Positions 1 through 11,683 of a stretch of DNA of 64,000 nucleotides are shown here, piece after piece. Source of the stretch: Typha latifolia (taxonomy: Eukaryota > Streptophyta > Magnoliopsida > Poales > Typhaceae). The notes under the pieces are model-generated. The model had not been told where the DNA came from. It made no database searches and worked only from the letters and a program-made list of their open reading frames with translations. The stretch covers positions 7,874,001 to 7,938,000 of the forward strand of contig CM034099.1 of the NCBI GenBank assembly GCA_019914945.1. The letters run 5' to 3'. Made by a program: the position numbers and the translations under genes. Positions within the stretch are counted from its first letter, which is position 1. Each line of letters opens with the position of its first letter.

Positions 1-1
1 G

Positions 2-1408
2 AAGTCTGGCGGGAGTTGTGTTCTTGTCCCTCAAACTGAGCAGGCCATTACAGAGAGTGTGCCAGTGGGGTCGATTTTACACACTGCTGATGGAGTTCAG
101 AAAAATGATGGTGCTGGAGTACATTCTATTGATGGGTTCAAGAAGGTAGTAAGCTCACATGAGTTGATGTTGCCAAAGTCTGGATCAAGGAAAAGAAGGC
201 GGGCAAGCATAGATCTAGGTGCAAATAGCAGGGACCCTCTTTCCCTTACTGCAGATTGGGGTGCTAGTGACAATTATTTGCACCATGGAAATGTGGTTGA
301 TGTTTGTTCTAGGCCCAGCACTTTTACAACCTTCCAGCATAAAATACCATTATATGACCTCCCATGTCAACACAAGGAATACCATAGCATCTCAGCATAT
401 CAGGACAATTGCCAGCCTGCACAATTTAATTCGTCATTTCATGACCGTCCTATTTGTTCTGTAGGAAATCTTCATGTAGCCTCCCAGACTGCTTTAAACT
501 TTGAGGAGCATGAGAACAAGCAGCATCAAAACTTAGTAGTTGGAAGTCCGTACCAACAGTATATGCTTAAATCTTCACTTAATCAGGTTGCAATGCGGAA
601 TGGGGTTTCACAATCAAATCAGTTTATTTCAAAAATGCAAAATGACAACCTCAATAGTTGCAGTCTTTCACCATCGAGCCCTGGTAAAGTATTTCTGTCG
701 ACTAGTAATAACGAAAAGTCAGAATCTCAGCTGGTCCCCTGCACTCAGTATGCAAACCCAGAAACAAAGAGGCAGTCTCACCAGACAGGTGATGTTAAGC
801 TCTTTGGAAAAGTTCTTAACCCTTCGTCCTCACAAAGATCAAGTTCTTCCTCGCAAGAAAGTACCTCTCCCAAGCCCAATGAATCTTCAACCACAACATC
901 CAGCATCAGAAAGGACGGGGACCTTTTCCCTTATCAGCTTGGAAGTAATTGCCGCTTGGTCTTAGAAGAGGCGCCAATAAGTTATGGCTTCTGGGATGGA
1001 AATAGAATACAAACTGGTTTTTCGTCCTTGTCAGAATATGCTCTTATGTTGGCAAAACATCAAGGAATTTCACCTGGAGTATCATCTTATTCCGGTAAAG
1101 ATGGTGTCCTGGGGAATACTGCAGTTTTGGCTGATTATCGGCAGCCTTTTATGCACGGAAAGCAGCTCGAGAACTTCACTGAACTGCAGAAGAGGAACTG
1201 GGTCGAAATCGAATCAGTTTTCCAGAACTCCGGGAGGGCTGCACTTCTTGGGACGAGCATGGTGAGTGGAGGGGGACTCCTTGCTGGTGGAGTCTCAGAC
1301 CCTGTAGCAGCCTTGAAATTGAACTATGGGTCTAGAAATAAGAATGCTAGCTGTGAGGTGGAATCATGTAGTGGAGACACACAGGAGGCAGGTAGAATAA
1401 AGAATTAG
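2..1408 (+). CDS. PWR: POWERDRESS-like SANT/Myb co-repressor, C-terminal last exon (5' partial)
   Basis: The frame is open from base 2 to a TAG at 1406-1408, giving 468 residues of a larger protein that begins left of the window. No SANT/Myb domain is visible because it lies in the missing N-terminal part. The visible tail is Ser-, Gln- and Asn-rich and low in predicted structure. It carries short blocks that I recognise from the C-terminus of Arabidopsis POWERDRESS (At3g52250): GDVKLFGKVL near 780-810, GFWDGNRIQTG near 990-1020, and GVSDPVAALKLNY near 1291-1326. POWERDRESS acts in the nucleus with histone deacetylase HDA9 to silence genes. The basic stretch SGSRKRRR (residues about 60-67) looks like a nuclear localisation signal. 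No ATG is claimed, because the frame runs off the window edge. The family assignment rests on remembered motifs. Confidence 0.72.
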   Translation, partial: KSGGSCVLVPQTEQAITESVPVGSILHTADGVQKNDGAGVHSIDGFKKVVSSHELMLPKSGSRKRRRASIDLGANSRDPLSLTADWGASDNYLHHGNVVDVCSRPSTFTTFQHKIPLYDLPCQHKEYHSISAYQDNCQPAQFNSSFHDRPICSVGNLHVASQTALNFEEHENKQHQNLVVGSPYQQYMLKSSLNQVAMRNGVSQSNQFISKMQNDNLNSCSLSPSSPGKVFLSTSNNEKSESQLVPCTQYANPETKRQSHQTGDVKLFGKVLNPSSSQRSSSSSQESTSPKPNESSTTTSSIRKDGDLFPYQLGSNCRLVLEEAPISYGFWDGNRIQTGFSSLSEYALMLAKHQGISPGVSSYSGKDGVLGNTAVLADYRQPFMHGKQLENFTELQKRNWVEIESVFQNSGRAALLGTSMVSGGGLLAGGVSDPVAALKLNYGSRNKNASCEVESCSGDTQEAGRIKN

Positions 1409-1870
1409 TGGTGTGGTAAAGAGTAGCCAGATGATTTCCCTTGGTAGGAGAGTAGTTCAAGAATCTCAGGTGGAGAAAGGAGGGTATATTCTTCACACCC
1501 TACTGTATGATATTGCATTTTTGAACTCGAATGAATTAATTAGATGGGGTAGATTCCATTCTCCATATTTTTCTGCCCCTTCAGTGCCCATATTTTTTGT
1601 ACTAGATAGGCAATTTTATTTTCCTTTGTTGTACCCATTACACCACCACGTTGAGATACCAATTAATGTACTGCAGAATTATAATGCATCTGTTTATTTT
1701 GTTCACCTGGACACTCAGCTTCTTTCAAAATCTTCACATTGTTAGAAATTACATTGTCCTTCACCAGGGCGAGTTATACATTCAGGTGGTTAGTGTCATC
1801 ATTCTTTTATATTTGGACATTCATCATGTAAGTTAGATTTGGCGAAACCAAATTGTTGTTTAGAAGGTTG
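1409..1870 (+). other. Probable 3' UTR of the POWERDRESS-like gene
   Basis: After the stop codon the sequence becomes T-rich, with short meaningless frames. No clear poly(A) signal dominates. The extent is inferred from position only. Confidence 0.35.
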
Positions 1871-2910
1871 ACAGCGATGAAGCCTCAAAATTTCAGGACC
1901 AAACTGCCCATTAACAAGGACCACTTTGCATAGATTCCTGAAAGAATTTCTGGCATTAATAATAGAAAATCATGACTGTTGTCCATTTTAAGACGATGTT
2001 GAGAACAAAAGTAGTCAAAAATTTCTCTATGAAACCATCACAATCTTTGATCTTTTAGACGAGACAACATCAATGGGTTGACAGAAGTTAGAAACAGATT
2101 TCTAGACAAAGTGCATAAGAGGGAGGTAGTAAAACTTGTCACATAAAAAGTAACTGCATTGTTCTTATTTATTCTACATACTGATTTGTGTCCATATGTA
2201 GACATTTTCTCACTTTGTTTACTGTATTCATGGTGATGTCTTTCTGAATTTTATGTGTCAGTTTTCGTTAGGTTATTTTACGTGATGACAAATTTTGTAT
2301 CATATCAACATAATTAGTGCGTTATACCTTCATCTAGGGTAAAATAGTTTAAATAGACTATTCCAGATTGATGAAATTTTGATTCCAGAGTAGCAGATCC
2401 AAAGATCATTACAACTGCGCAACTAGTCATGGCTTACATTCAGGTAACCATTACATCAATCTTCTTATCTAAGTCCATCTTGTTCTCCATGGTACTTTAA
2501 ATCCACAAGTCTAAAGTTGATATCATCACACCAGAAGAAAAATCACATTCATCTTCCTGTAATTATTCCAAACAGATGTTACGATTATTAAGAAATTTAT
2601 GCCTTCAAAAGTTACCTTTGATCTCTTATGTACATGAAACAAACTTGAGTTCATTTAGGAGATGATATTTCTTACCTTGAAGCAACGACAAGATGGATGA
2701 TATGGAGGATGAGAGAGCTAAAGAGGATTCGGAGACGAAGCATTATGTAGAAAGAGTTAAATAAGATGACTAGGATAATTTTAATAATTTTAAAAATATC
2801 ATTTTGAATAAAATGGAACATTCTTGCCTGTTGGGTTTAGGGGTGTTAAATAAATATTTAGTAAAATGTAGGGCCTCATTTAGAAAAATATTGATAATGT
2901 AGGGGCCTTT
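1871..2910. other. Intergenic, nothing recognised
   Basis: AT-rich sequence without a coding frame, RNA gene or repeat structure that I can support on either strand. Confidence 0.5.
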
Positions 2911-2928
2911 TTGCCAAGTTCCCATCGT

Positions 2929-2936
2929 TATATAAA
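2929..2936 (+). promoter_or_regulatory. TATA box of the ABCF4-like copy
   Basis: TATATAAA lies about 52-59 bases before the ATG at 2988, a normal spacing for a plant promoter with a short leader. The presence of a promoter-like element argues that this copy was once a real gene or landed next to a usable promoter. Confidence 0.45.
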
Positions 2937-2987
2937 ACCCATAAAGGTTCTTCTCCTAGCGCCTCTTATATTCTCGCAGTCGTTGCC

Positions 2988-5055
2988 ATGGGAAGGAAGG
3001 AGCGGTCCGCCGCCCCAAGTAAAGAGAAGCTCTCCGTCGCGGCCATGCTCGCCTCAATGGACAAACGTAAACCCTCCTCTTACCTCTCCTCCTCCAGGAA
3101 CAAACCCAAATCGAGACCCCAATCCTCCTCCTACGTCGACGGCCTCGATTTCCCACCCTCCGATGATGACGACGACGCAGAAGACGGATACGAGATTTCG
3201 GAACGTCCACCACCGCCATCGAAGTATATCGGAGACCCCGCTGCTGCTGTTCCGACCGAGAAGGAGATCAAGAAGCGGGAGAAGCGGAACCTCGTCGCCG
3301 CCAGCGCGATGCCTTCTCGGTCACCATCGGCAGACGGGCAGCCGCCCTAGATCCGGACGCCAGCGAATCCTCCGCCATCGCCAACTTCCGCGACATCGTC
3401 GTGGAGGACTTCACCGTCTCGGCCCGCAGCAAGGAGCTTTTCAAGAACGCGTCCGTTCGGATCTCGCATGGGAAGCGCTACGGCCTTGTCGGCCCCAACG
3501 GCAAGGGAAAATCTACTCTCCTCAAGCTTCTCGCATGGCGCAAGGTCCCCGTTCCCTTCAACATCGACGTGTTCCTTGTGGAGCAAGAGGTCGTCGGGGA
3601 CGAGCGCTCCGTCGTCGGGGACGAGCGCTCCGTCGTCGAGGCTGTCGTCTCCGCAGATGAGGAGCTGATTCGCCTCCGCGACGAGGCCGAGGCCTTATCT
3701 GAGGCCGACATCGATGGTGGGAACGTGGACAGGCTTGCCGAGTTGTATGAAAGATTGCAGCTTTTAAGCTCGAATTCCGCTGAGGCCGAGGCCTCCAAGA
3801 TCTTGGCCGGATTGGGATTCACCAAGGAGATGCAGCGGCGTCCAACCCGGTCTTATAGCGGCGGGTGGCGGATGAGGATAGCGCTGGCGCGAGCTCTTTT
3901 CATGCAGCCAACACTGCTGCTGTTCGACGAGCCCACGAACCACCTCAATCTTAGGGCAGTCCTTTGGCTCGAGGAATACCTAGTACGGCGTTGGATGAAG
4001 ACCCTCATCGTCGTCTCCCACGAGACTTTTTGAATTCTGTATGCACCGAGATCATCCACCTCCATGGGCTGAAGCTCCATATCTATCGCGGCATCTTCGA
4101 TGACTTCGAGAGAGGGTACGAGCAGAAGAGGAAGGAGGCGAACAAAAAGTTCCAGATCTTCGACAAGCAGATGAAGGCCGCAAAGAAGAGTGGCAGCAAG
4201 GCTCAGCAAGACAAGGTCAAAAGCCAAGCCATGTCGAAGGCTGCCAAAGAAGTGGCCAAGAGTAAGGGAAAGGGGAAGAAGGTGACTGGTGGAGACGACG
4301 ACGAGCTACCGCGGGAAGTGCCCAAGCTGTGGAAAGACTACAGCGTGAAGTTCCAATTCCCCGAGCCCACTGAACTCACCCCGCCTCGTGGAAGTCAGCT
4401 TTACTTATCCAAATAGAGAAGATTTCAAATTGTCAAATGTCAATGTGGGCATTGACATGGGAACAAAAGTCGCAATCGTAGGGCCCAATGGCGCAGGGAA
4501 ATCTACTCTTCTTAACTTGTTGGCCGGAAACCTCTTCCCGTCGGTCGGAGAGGTAAGGAGGAGCCAGAAGCTACGGATCGGAAGATACTCCCAGCATTTT
4601 GTGGACTCATTGACGATGGAAGAGGATCCAGTCCGATACCTTCTCCGACTTCATCCCGACCAGGAGGGTATCAGTGAGACAGAAGTGCGCGCGAAGCTCG
4701 GGAAGTTTGGATTGCCGAGTCACAACCACATCACGCCTATCGCCAAGCTATCTGGCGGTCAGAAGGCCCGCGTCGTCTTCACATCCATATAACATGTCCA
4801 AGCCTCATATACTTTTGCTAGACGAGCCCACGAATTACCACTTAGATATGCAGAGCATCGACGCATTGGCAGAAGCACTGGAAGAGTTCTCCGGTGGGAT
4901 CGTCTTGGTAAGCCATGACTCTCGTTTAATATCACGTATCTGTGAGGATGAAGAGAAGAGTGGAAGATGGCACTGTCCGGAAATACCCAGGTTCTTTCCA
5001 AGACTACAAGGATGATCTCCTAACAGATATAAAGGCAGAATTGAACAATGATCCC
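2988..5055 (+). pseudogene. ABCF4: ABCF4 (GCN20-type, GCN4-like) ABC protein, frameshifted pseudogene
   Basis: Read across frames, this is a full-length ABCF4-type soluble ABC protein with two nucleotide-binding domains and no membrane segments. Family members act on translation and ribosomes. The N-terminus (MGRKERSAAPSKEKLSVAAM) is followed by Walker A GPNGKGKST (about 3493), signature YSGGWRM (about 3853) and Walker B LLLFDEPTNHL. The second domain shows GPNGAGKST (about 4480), LSGGQKA and [13 protein letters not shown]. The frame is lost near 3300, 4023, 4383, 4788 and 4956. Each jump restores the next conserved block, so single-base indels are the simplest reading; the first also removes some residues. 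In the second Walker B region there is one extra residue (Y) before HLDM. No introns are seen. The normal stop is absent: the frame runs past the expected C-terminus (ELNNDP, about 5055). Alternatives are assembly indel errors or a recently dead gene. The neighbouring coding exons in this window read without shifts. Confidence 0.85.
3592..3633 (+). repeat. 21 bp in-frame tandem duplication inside the ABCF4 copy
   Basis: The unit GTCGTCGGGGACGAGCGCTCC occurs twice with no mismatch, repeating seven residues (VVGDERS) just after the EQE motif of the first ATPase domain. Family members that I recall have one copy of VVGD followed by alanine/glutamate. The duplication is in frame and therefore separate from the frameshifts. 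Confidence 0.8.
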
Positions 5056-6029
5056 TATTTCGCTGTGAGTTATCTATTGCCTATGCTTTGGGAGTTCAAC
5101 TTGTATAAATGGATTCACACCTTTTTAACTGCGAGGTTTCAACGAAAATATTATTTGCTCCATTGGTTGTTATCGTTTCTATATTATTTATATGCAGCTT
5201 TGTATTGATTAATATCACAGCTGGGTAATGGGAAAAATAAATGAAACGGGCTAACTCTATCCCCAGGCTAGTTCGGCCGAGCTTGGGAAGAGAGACGAAA
5301 GGAGAAGAAAGTCAAGGCTGACTTACTTCATATTGACAAATTAAACCAAGTAAAAACAAGTACAATAAATATATACTTAATAAGTAAAAATAATTTAATC
5401 TCTACCGTAAACAATTCCACAGCGACAGACAGATCTCTATTCTTATCACTTCTCTTCCTGTGAATGTAAAAAAACCGCAGCTTCAGCTCCTCGAACCCTT
5501 AGCTTGACACTTTTTATGAATATTAATTCTTTTTTCATTTAATGACTAAAATTATATAATATTGTTTAATGACTAAAATTAATATAAGAAGCTTCATGCC
5601 AAGTTTGTTGAAGTAGCAATCAATTTATAGCTGTGTGAAAACAGAATGTACCGTGTTAAGAAGTTATTAGTAGAGAGAGTATACAATGGGGGTTCCCAAA
5701 CTATATAATTTTTCTAATATATAGTTTAAATTCAGAGTTATATTTTGACTTGAATCTAATTTATACAACCTCACTGCTTAAATGTTATTAGATTTTGTGT
5801 GATACATTGAAAAATAAAATAAAGATGACTATTCATCAAATGGAGTTTAAAATTGATATAAGGAAACTAGAACCGAATCTGACCGGAAACATTTCATTTT
5901 TTTAACGAAGCCGAAACCCTAATCTAAACCAAAACTTAATACTATGACTAAGAGAAATTACATGTGAAGGTCATCAGGGATACAAATAACCTTTTAGCAG
6001 AGCAGAAGAATATATGAATAATATCATAC
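5056..6029. other. Intergenic, AT-rich, nothing recognised
   Basis: No supported coding frame. A short GC-rich patch near 5255-5320 (around gttcggccgagcttgg) stands out from the AT-rich surroundings but matches nothing I can name. Confidence 0.4.
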
Positions 6030-6181
6030 CAGATTTACAAATTTGATGTCCATAAAGTGAATCTTCAATAGAAAGTTGGAACACACTGCGACATATATTA
6101 TTTGACACTATGGATGTAGTAAAGTTTCTCAACTGAAACAGTGATAACTCCTGGGAGAGACTAACAAGCCCAGATTCCAAA
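6030..6181 (-). pseudogene. Orphan exon-like fragment, unidentified
   Basis: The frame is bordered by a good acceptor (gcag at 6182-6185 on the minus strand) and a donor (GTATGA from 6029), and encodes about 50 residues ending QLSIEDSLYGHQICKS. The last part weakly resembles the (C/S)IRDSLYRLAKSA block of plant LNK clock co-activators. No matching neighbouring exons were found on either side, so it is either a relic of a lost gene or a chance open frame. Function is not assigned. Confidence 0.25.
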
Positions 6182-7974
6182 CTGCTTTTTGATAGCTATT
6201 ATTACCCCATCTCTTATTCTTGTCGAAGAGATTGAGCATTCAAGATAACAAATCATGTTGGTCATTCCCTATCTACCTTTCCTTTTTCCTGAAAATATAG
6301 AGTAGGCATCAGTTTATTAAACATGAAAAACCATTAAAATAGATACTCTATTAATTATCAAAATATTAAACATGAATTTGAACTGGTAACATGAATTGCC
6401 AAATAAGTAATTGTTCATCATTAACAGATGTGACAATGTCAATTTCCCAACAATGGTGGGCTAGATTAAAACATGACATATAAGTTGCAAGAGTAAGTGT
6501 GTTCGAAATTGTGATAGTTTCTTTTTGTATTGAACTCTTTGAACAGTTCTCAAACTTCATTTGGATAAGCAAACATAAAACTGAAAGAATACTTGATGGA
6601 ACGGCAAATCAAAAATAAATGTCTGATAGCAAGTTGATCAGTTAATTCAGTAAGAGATAAATGGGAGATATAACTCAATTTAGTTGGTATCACCCAATCA
6701 AATCCAATTCAATCATTTATTCAATGAGTCCAATTTTAAGGAAAACCAAATATACCAGTTGATTCTTAATAAAAATTCTAAATGCAAAATCACATACTCA
6801 TACTACAATTTTCTCCAACCCAAGGCAACTTGATGTCCGTCCTGTTCTTATCATATATCATACATCTGAACATCACCTTACAGAGGCAAAATAATAGTCT
6901 TCACCAATCATGAGCAAACTATTAAATACCTTGAGTCACTTATTTTCTATTAATCGAAGATCTTCAGTGTACTATATCTAATATATATATGTTCCTAAAA
7001 TAACTAAACATATAAATTCATAGTGAAATAATCTCCTAGATTAACAATGGTAAGATTGCATATGAGAGAGACTCGCGTACTGGGAACCCGGGACTCCCTT
7101 TGGGTACATCAAGGGCCTAACAAGCCAAAAGAATCCTAGATAGTCCTAGTTCAAATTTGAACTTCCCAGGAAGCAAACAAAGAATAAGTCAATGCTTACA
7201 TAAGTTCATAGAAAGCAAGCAACCCCAACTATTTTTTCTAGGTAGAATATGCTTACATAGTTTCATCACAACTTTGCTATTTCCTTCACATCGCACTGAT
7301 CTGTCTTTCTCTCTACTAACGACTTCAAGATAAAATACTTTCTCAGCAATCATTTTACAAGATCTGCAGCCTTAAATCTAGGGTATACTAATCCAAGGCT
7401 CAAATTCTTCCAAGTTTTATATAGAATTTTTTACCAATCTAGGTCCACACACTAAACATTGTACCCAAATATGTGAAATCCAAACTTATTTATAGGACTA
7501 TGTGACTTTTAGTCAACGTGAATGCTACATAAGTATGTCATAGAAAATTGCTTTTGGAGGTGGCGATTTTGTTCAACAAAAATAGCTAACTCAATGAGTG
7601 GTTTGGTACCCGTAGCTAATTGAAAGGTTGTTGCTAACATCTCTGATTCATTCGGTGATTTATTTTTTTTATCATAATGTTCTCCTATCTATGCGTACTC
7701 AAAGTGATTTATGTTAAATACAATCACTAACTCAGACAATGATTATCATATACATGTACAAATTATCTTATGTGGCATCCGCGTCGACTAGAAGTCATCC
7801 GTAAATAAATTCGTAATCTACCTACTTAGATACATTATTTGGTGTGTGGACTTAAAATAGACTAAAACCCTCTATTTATATACTCAATATCAAAGTCACA
7901 AGTACTAGTTCCATGTAAATCTCCAAAAAGATAGGATAAAGCAACTGACCTGCATATTCCATTGCAGCATTTCA
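6182..7974. other. Intergenic, AT-rich, nothing recognised
   Basis: Both strands are rich in stop codons. No RNA gene or terminal-repeat structure was recognised. Confidence 0.45.
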
Positions 7975-8706
7975 TCAAAGAGTTAGCGGTCCCTTAACTT
8001 CTCCGCCCTCATCCCACACCTTAAAGTCCCGCTGCACCACATCAGCCGCCTTCAACTCTCCCAGCTTCCTCAACCCGTTCATCAAAACCCTAAACAAGTA
8101 CTCGTCCCCCACGCAGGCCCCCTTCCTCATTCCCTCGTAAACCCTCCTCACCGCCTCCCCCCTCCCCGCGGCAATCAAAACCCTAATCAACCTCGTCAGC
8201 TTCCACACATCATCCTTCGGCGAGAACCCACCGCTCCTCTCCTTCTCCTCGAGCATTTCATCGACCAAGGCATCGACTTGATCGCCAGCGCCGCATCGGG
8301 CCATGGCAGCAGCCATTTCGGCGTAGAGGGCGAAGTCGGCGGGGTTGTACCAGGGCTCCAGGCGCGCAAAGGAGAAGACTTTGAGCGCGAGATGCCATTG
8401 GCCCTGTCGCTGGAGCTCGGCGAGGGCGGCGAGGAGGTCAGATTTGAGGAGGCGGCGGAGGGTGACGTCAGCGGCGGCTAAAGAGGAGGTGGCCGATGAG
8501 GAGGCGGAGGCGCGTTTGAGGGATTGGACGGCGAAGATGGCTTCGGAGCTTAGTGTGCGTCCGCGTTGGAGCGGGCCGCGGTTGTCTCGTGGTCCGCACG
8601 TGGTGGTGGGGAAGGGAGCTGGGGAGCGGGAGCTACTACTGGGTAAGGGTTTGGGGGAGGAGAGGCGGAGGGAGAGAGGTGGGTTTAAGAGAGAAGAGGA
8701 AGCCAT
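7975..8706 (-). CDS. Small PPR-type organelle protein (At1g62350-like)
   Basis: A single-exon frame of 243 aa. I start it at the ATG at 8706-8704 (MASSSLLNPPLSLRL) because the 44 in-frame residues before it are hydrophobic AT-rich leader sequence, while the region after it is a typical Ser/Pro/Arg-rich plastid transit peptide. The mature part opens with RGPLQRGRTLSSEAIFAVQSLKRA and continues with LLKSDLLAALAELQRQGQWHLALKVFSFARLE-type helices, resembling small plant PPR proteins such as At1g62350 and the THA8 group. It probably binds RNA in chloroplasts or mitochondria. The coding region is GC-rich against an AT-rich setting, as is common for monocot genes. The ending GEVKGPLTL differs from the Lys/Arg-rich end I remember for the Arabidopsis protein, so a downstream spliced end is possible. 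Confidence 0.75.
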   Translation of the reverse strand: MASSSLLNPPLSLRLSSPKPLPSSSSRSPAPFPTTTCGPRDNRGPLQRGRTLSSEAIFAVQSLKRASASSSATSSLAAADVTLRRLLKSDLLAALAELQRQGQWHLALKVFSFARLEPWYNPADFALYAEMAAAMARCGAGDQVDALVDEMLEEKERSGGFSPKDDVWKLTRLIRVLIAAGRGEAVRRVYEGMRKGACVGDEYLFRVLMNGLRKLGELKAADVVQRDFKVWDEGGEVKGPLTL

Positions 8707-10660
8707 GGACCGATGGACAGGAGGGGATGTATAGATTAAGATTAGGCTGCCGAAATAATCGAGCCTCAAGCTCAAAATGCATACACTATTATTAATATAT
8801 TTTAAAAAATAGAGAGATTTGCTTATTTTGAGGCTCAATTTAAATTATTTATATTTTTAAATTCGAAAGTTTTTTATTATCAAAATACTGTTTTTAAATT
8901 TCTCAAATACTATAATATAAAAATCACTCTCTAAGATAAGATAGTGAGTCTTAGTAGATTAAATTAAATTTTCAATACACTAAAAAACTATTAAAAAAAT
9001 CGTCGTCTTAGATAATAAATATTTTCACCGTTGTTTTTATACAGAACGTTTTCATGGAAAGTGATTTTATAAATTCTTATATAAAAATTAAAATTGAAAA
9101 TTAGAGGAACATATAATCTTTTTTCTTTGTATGATTTTAAGCAACGGATAATCCAACGTAGAGTTTTAATAATCTAAATTTTTTTAATTATTCTGAGGTC
9201 TAATTAAATTCTAATCAAAATTATATATTAATATTTAAAATAGATTATTGGTTACAAAGTTACGCCATTGAAAAGAATAATTTAATAAGTAAATTATTTT
9301 ATTAAGTCAAAACGCATTGTTTTAGAAAGAGCAATTTATAAATGGCCTTCTTATAAACTAATTAATTTACTAAGAATTACTATTTCAGACACCAATTTTA
9401 CTGTTTTAATAGTTTGATAAATAATTTGAACATGCATATTTTTTATAATTATTTTAATCTCACATTAGATATCTAGTAAACTATATATTAATATATAAAT
9501 ATGTTCCTATAAAAGATAACTAAAATGTCTTTATATAAATCCATTAAACTCGACATAATAAAATATAATATTTTTTATATTTAACACGTTATGTGTTAGA
9601 CCCATTATACTTCACACAAGCTCAATATCTAATGAACTAGTGGGCGATAATGGTTTAGAATATTCTAGTCCTAGCGCAAACCCAGCCCGGCCCGAGTTAT
9701 TTGTGGCTTGGGCCGCAAACAAATATTTATGTCTAATTGGCTTAAAAAGCCAAACATAATTCTGGCCTACCTACCCAATGATCACCTCTAGTTGGGTTCG
9801 ATTTGTCGTCACTAAAGATCTGGGACAATATGCATATCTCACACCATCGTCTCCTCCTCCTCCTCCTCCTCCTCCTCTATCGATTTCCTCCTGAGAGAGG
9901 AAGAGCCATAGGCGGCGATGGCAAAGAAGCCTCTTTAGACGAGAAGAAAAAAAAAAAATCTAAACACTAAGACCCCGTTTACTTCAAGAATAAAATCAAT
10001 TCTAAAATAAATAGTTATTTTAGTTATTTTTAAAATAAGAAATTTATTTTAGAAATAACTATTCTTGCCTCTTCCTTTATATTTATAAATAAGAGTGTGA
10101 TAATTATTTTTGATCTGATATAAAGTGATAGAAAAGATTAAAAAAAAGATAAAATTACCATAAATATCTTTTAATTTAATGAAAAAAAACAGGTTAATAA
10201 GATAAGATATTTATTAAGAGTAAATTATGAATTGAATTAGTGTGCGGCGTAAGAAGTAATGTTGATAAGTAGGATTTATATTCTAGACGGAGATTGTTAT
10301 AATATTTAACCATTATTATAAATAAAATAAACATTCTGGTGGGGTCGGAGAGAGCTCTCTCGCTCACGTAGGATTACTTATACATACGAAAAAGCCCAAA
10401 ATTTATTTTAATTCTATATTGTGCCTTCTTTAACTCTGCATCGGATGGATGCCTCTCGTCCGCCCGCCCGCATGAATTGTCCCTTTCGTCCGTCCGTCCC
10501 ATTGAAAAAGAAAGCTGAGAATTCTCATTCATTCTTCCATATGTATGCATCGTTTCTGTGCTTCTATATTTCATTCTAGAAGCCAACGACATCTTCAAAA
10601 GTTACGTGGACAAATACTTTACCTCGCAGACAAATTTTAGACCCTCTCTCTTCCCATCTC
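8707..10660. other. Intergenic, AT-rich; CTC microsatellite near 9851-9877
   Basis: No coding frame is supported. A run of (CTC)n sits at about 9851-9877. The sequence from about 9970 (gaccccgtttacttcaag) resembles one terminus of a small non-autonomous DNA transposon, but I did not find a matching inverted end. Confidence 0.45.
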
Positions 10661-11076
10661 ACTGGCCTCTTAGATACTGCCACGCTTGGACGCCATTAAC
10701 TAGTAGACTAATAGGTGTTTGATTGGATAAGACAGCAGCTGACTCCACTGAGCTCACATCATCATCATCATCATCATCATCATCGTCGTCGTCGTCGTCG
10801 TCGTCGTATCAGCCCGCCCCCGCATGTTTCTTTATCTAGATGAGAAGTTTTCTATTCTCTCCCACCTCACTGGCCTCTTAGATACTGCCACGCTTGGACG
10901 CCATTAACTAGTAGACTAATAGGTGTTTGATTGGATAAGACAGCAGCTGACTCCACTGAGCTCACATCATCATCATCATCATCATCATCATCGTCGTCGT
11001 CGTCGTCGTATCAGCCCGCCCCCGCATGTTTTCTATTCTTTATCTAGATGAGAAGTTTTCTATTCTCTCCCACCTC
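10661..11076. repeat. 208 bp tandem duplication with compound (CAT)n(CGT)n microsatellite
   Basis: The segment starting actggcctcttagatactgc at 10661 recurs at 10869, an offset of 208 bp, and the similarity continues to about 11076. Each copy contains a CAT run followed directly by a CGT run (about 10759-10807 and 10967-11009). Unique parts of the two copies are nearly identical, so the duplication is recent. The repeat lies 3' of the IMPA-9 coding region. Confidence 0.85.
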
Positions 11077-11683
11077 GCAGCAGAGCAATCAAATCTATAT
11101 GGCCTCGGAGTTTAACCACGTCGAGAAGGGTTTCCCTCGCAGGAGAGATGACGCCGAGGCCGACGGCGAATTCTAAGCCACCCCCCACCCGACGACGGCG
11201 TCATCTTCTCTGCGACGGCAACCTGGCACACGGCTAAGTAGCATCTCTTTGCTCCCAGTTGGTATCTTCTTCTCAATCAACGCATATTAGTCTTTTCTTT
11301 GAGTAATCTGCTGCTGAATTTATTTCTCAAGAACAAAATATACTACTTTCTGCCACCAATTCACATCAATTTTTCATTTTCATTTTTTTTGGGGGGGGCA
11401 ATCCTGGAATAAATAACAGAGGGCCACATAAAGAAGACAAGAAAACGATAGATCTTTACAGTTTGGACACTGAAGCAAATCGAAGTTCCTTTCTAGTAAA
11501 ATTTTGGTGTTGGTACTTTATCATAGGGGCAACAGCTAATCTTGATTGTTACACGCAATTATGTCGACTTCAAGAACAGCTCTGAAAATGTGGCAGAATA
11601 AGGTTGAAGATTGTCCTCTCCACAGAGTACCTCCAATGATTGGAAAAGAAAGACTAGGTTGTTGCTCATGCAGGTGGGACTAC

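Noticed and set aside
2911..3660. 249-residue Arg/Ser/Pro-rich plus-strand frame over the ABCF4 copy
   Set aside because: Alternative frame of GC-rich coding DNA; the ABCF4 motifs lie in other frames.
8707..8838. 44-residue N-terminal extension of the PPR protein
   Set aside because: AT-rich hydrophobic leader; the next Met begins a normal transit peptide.
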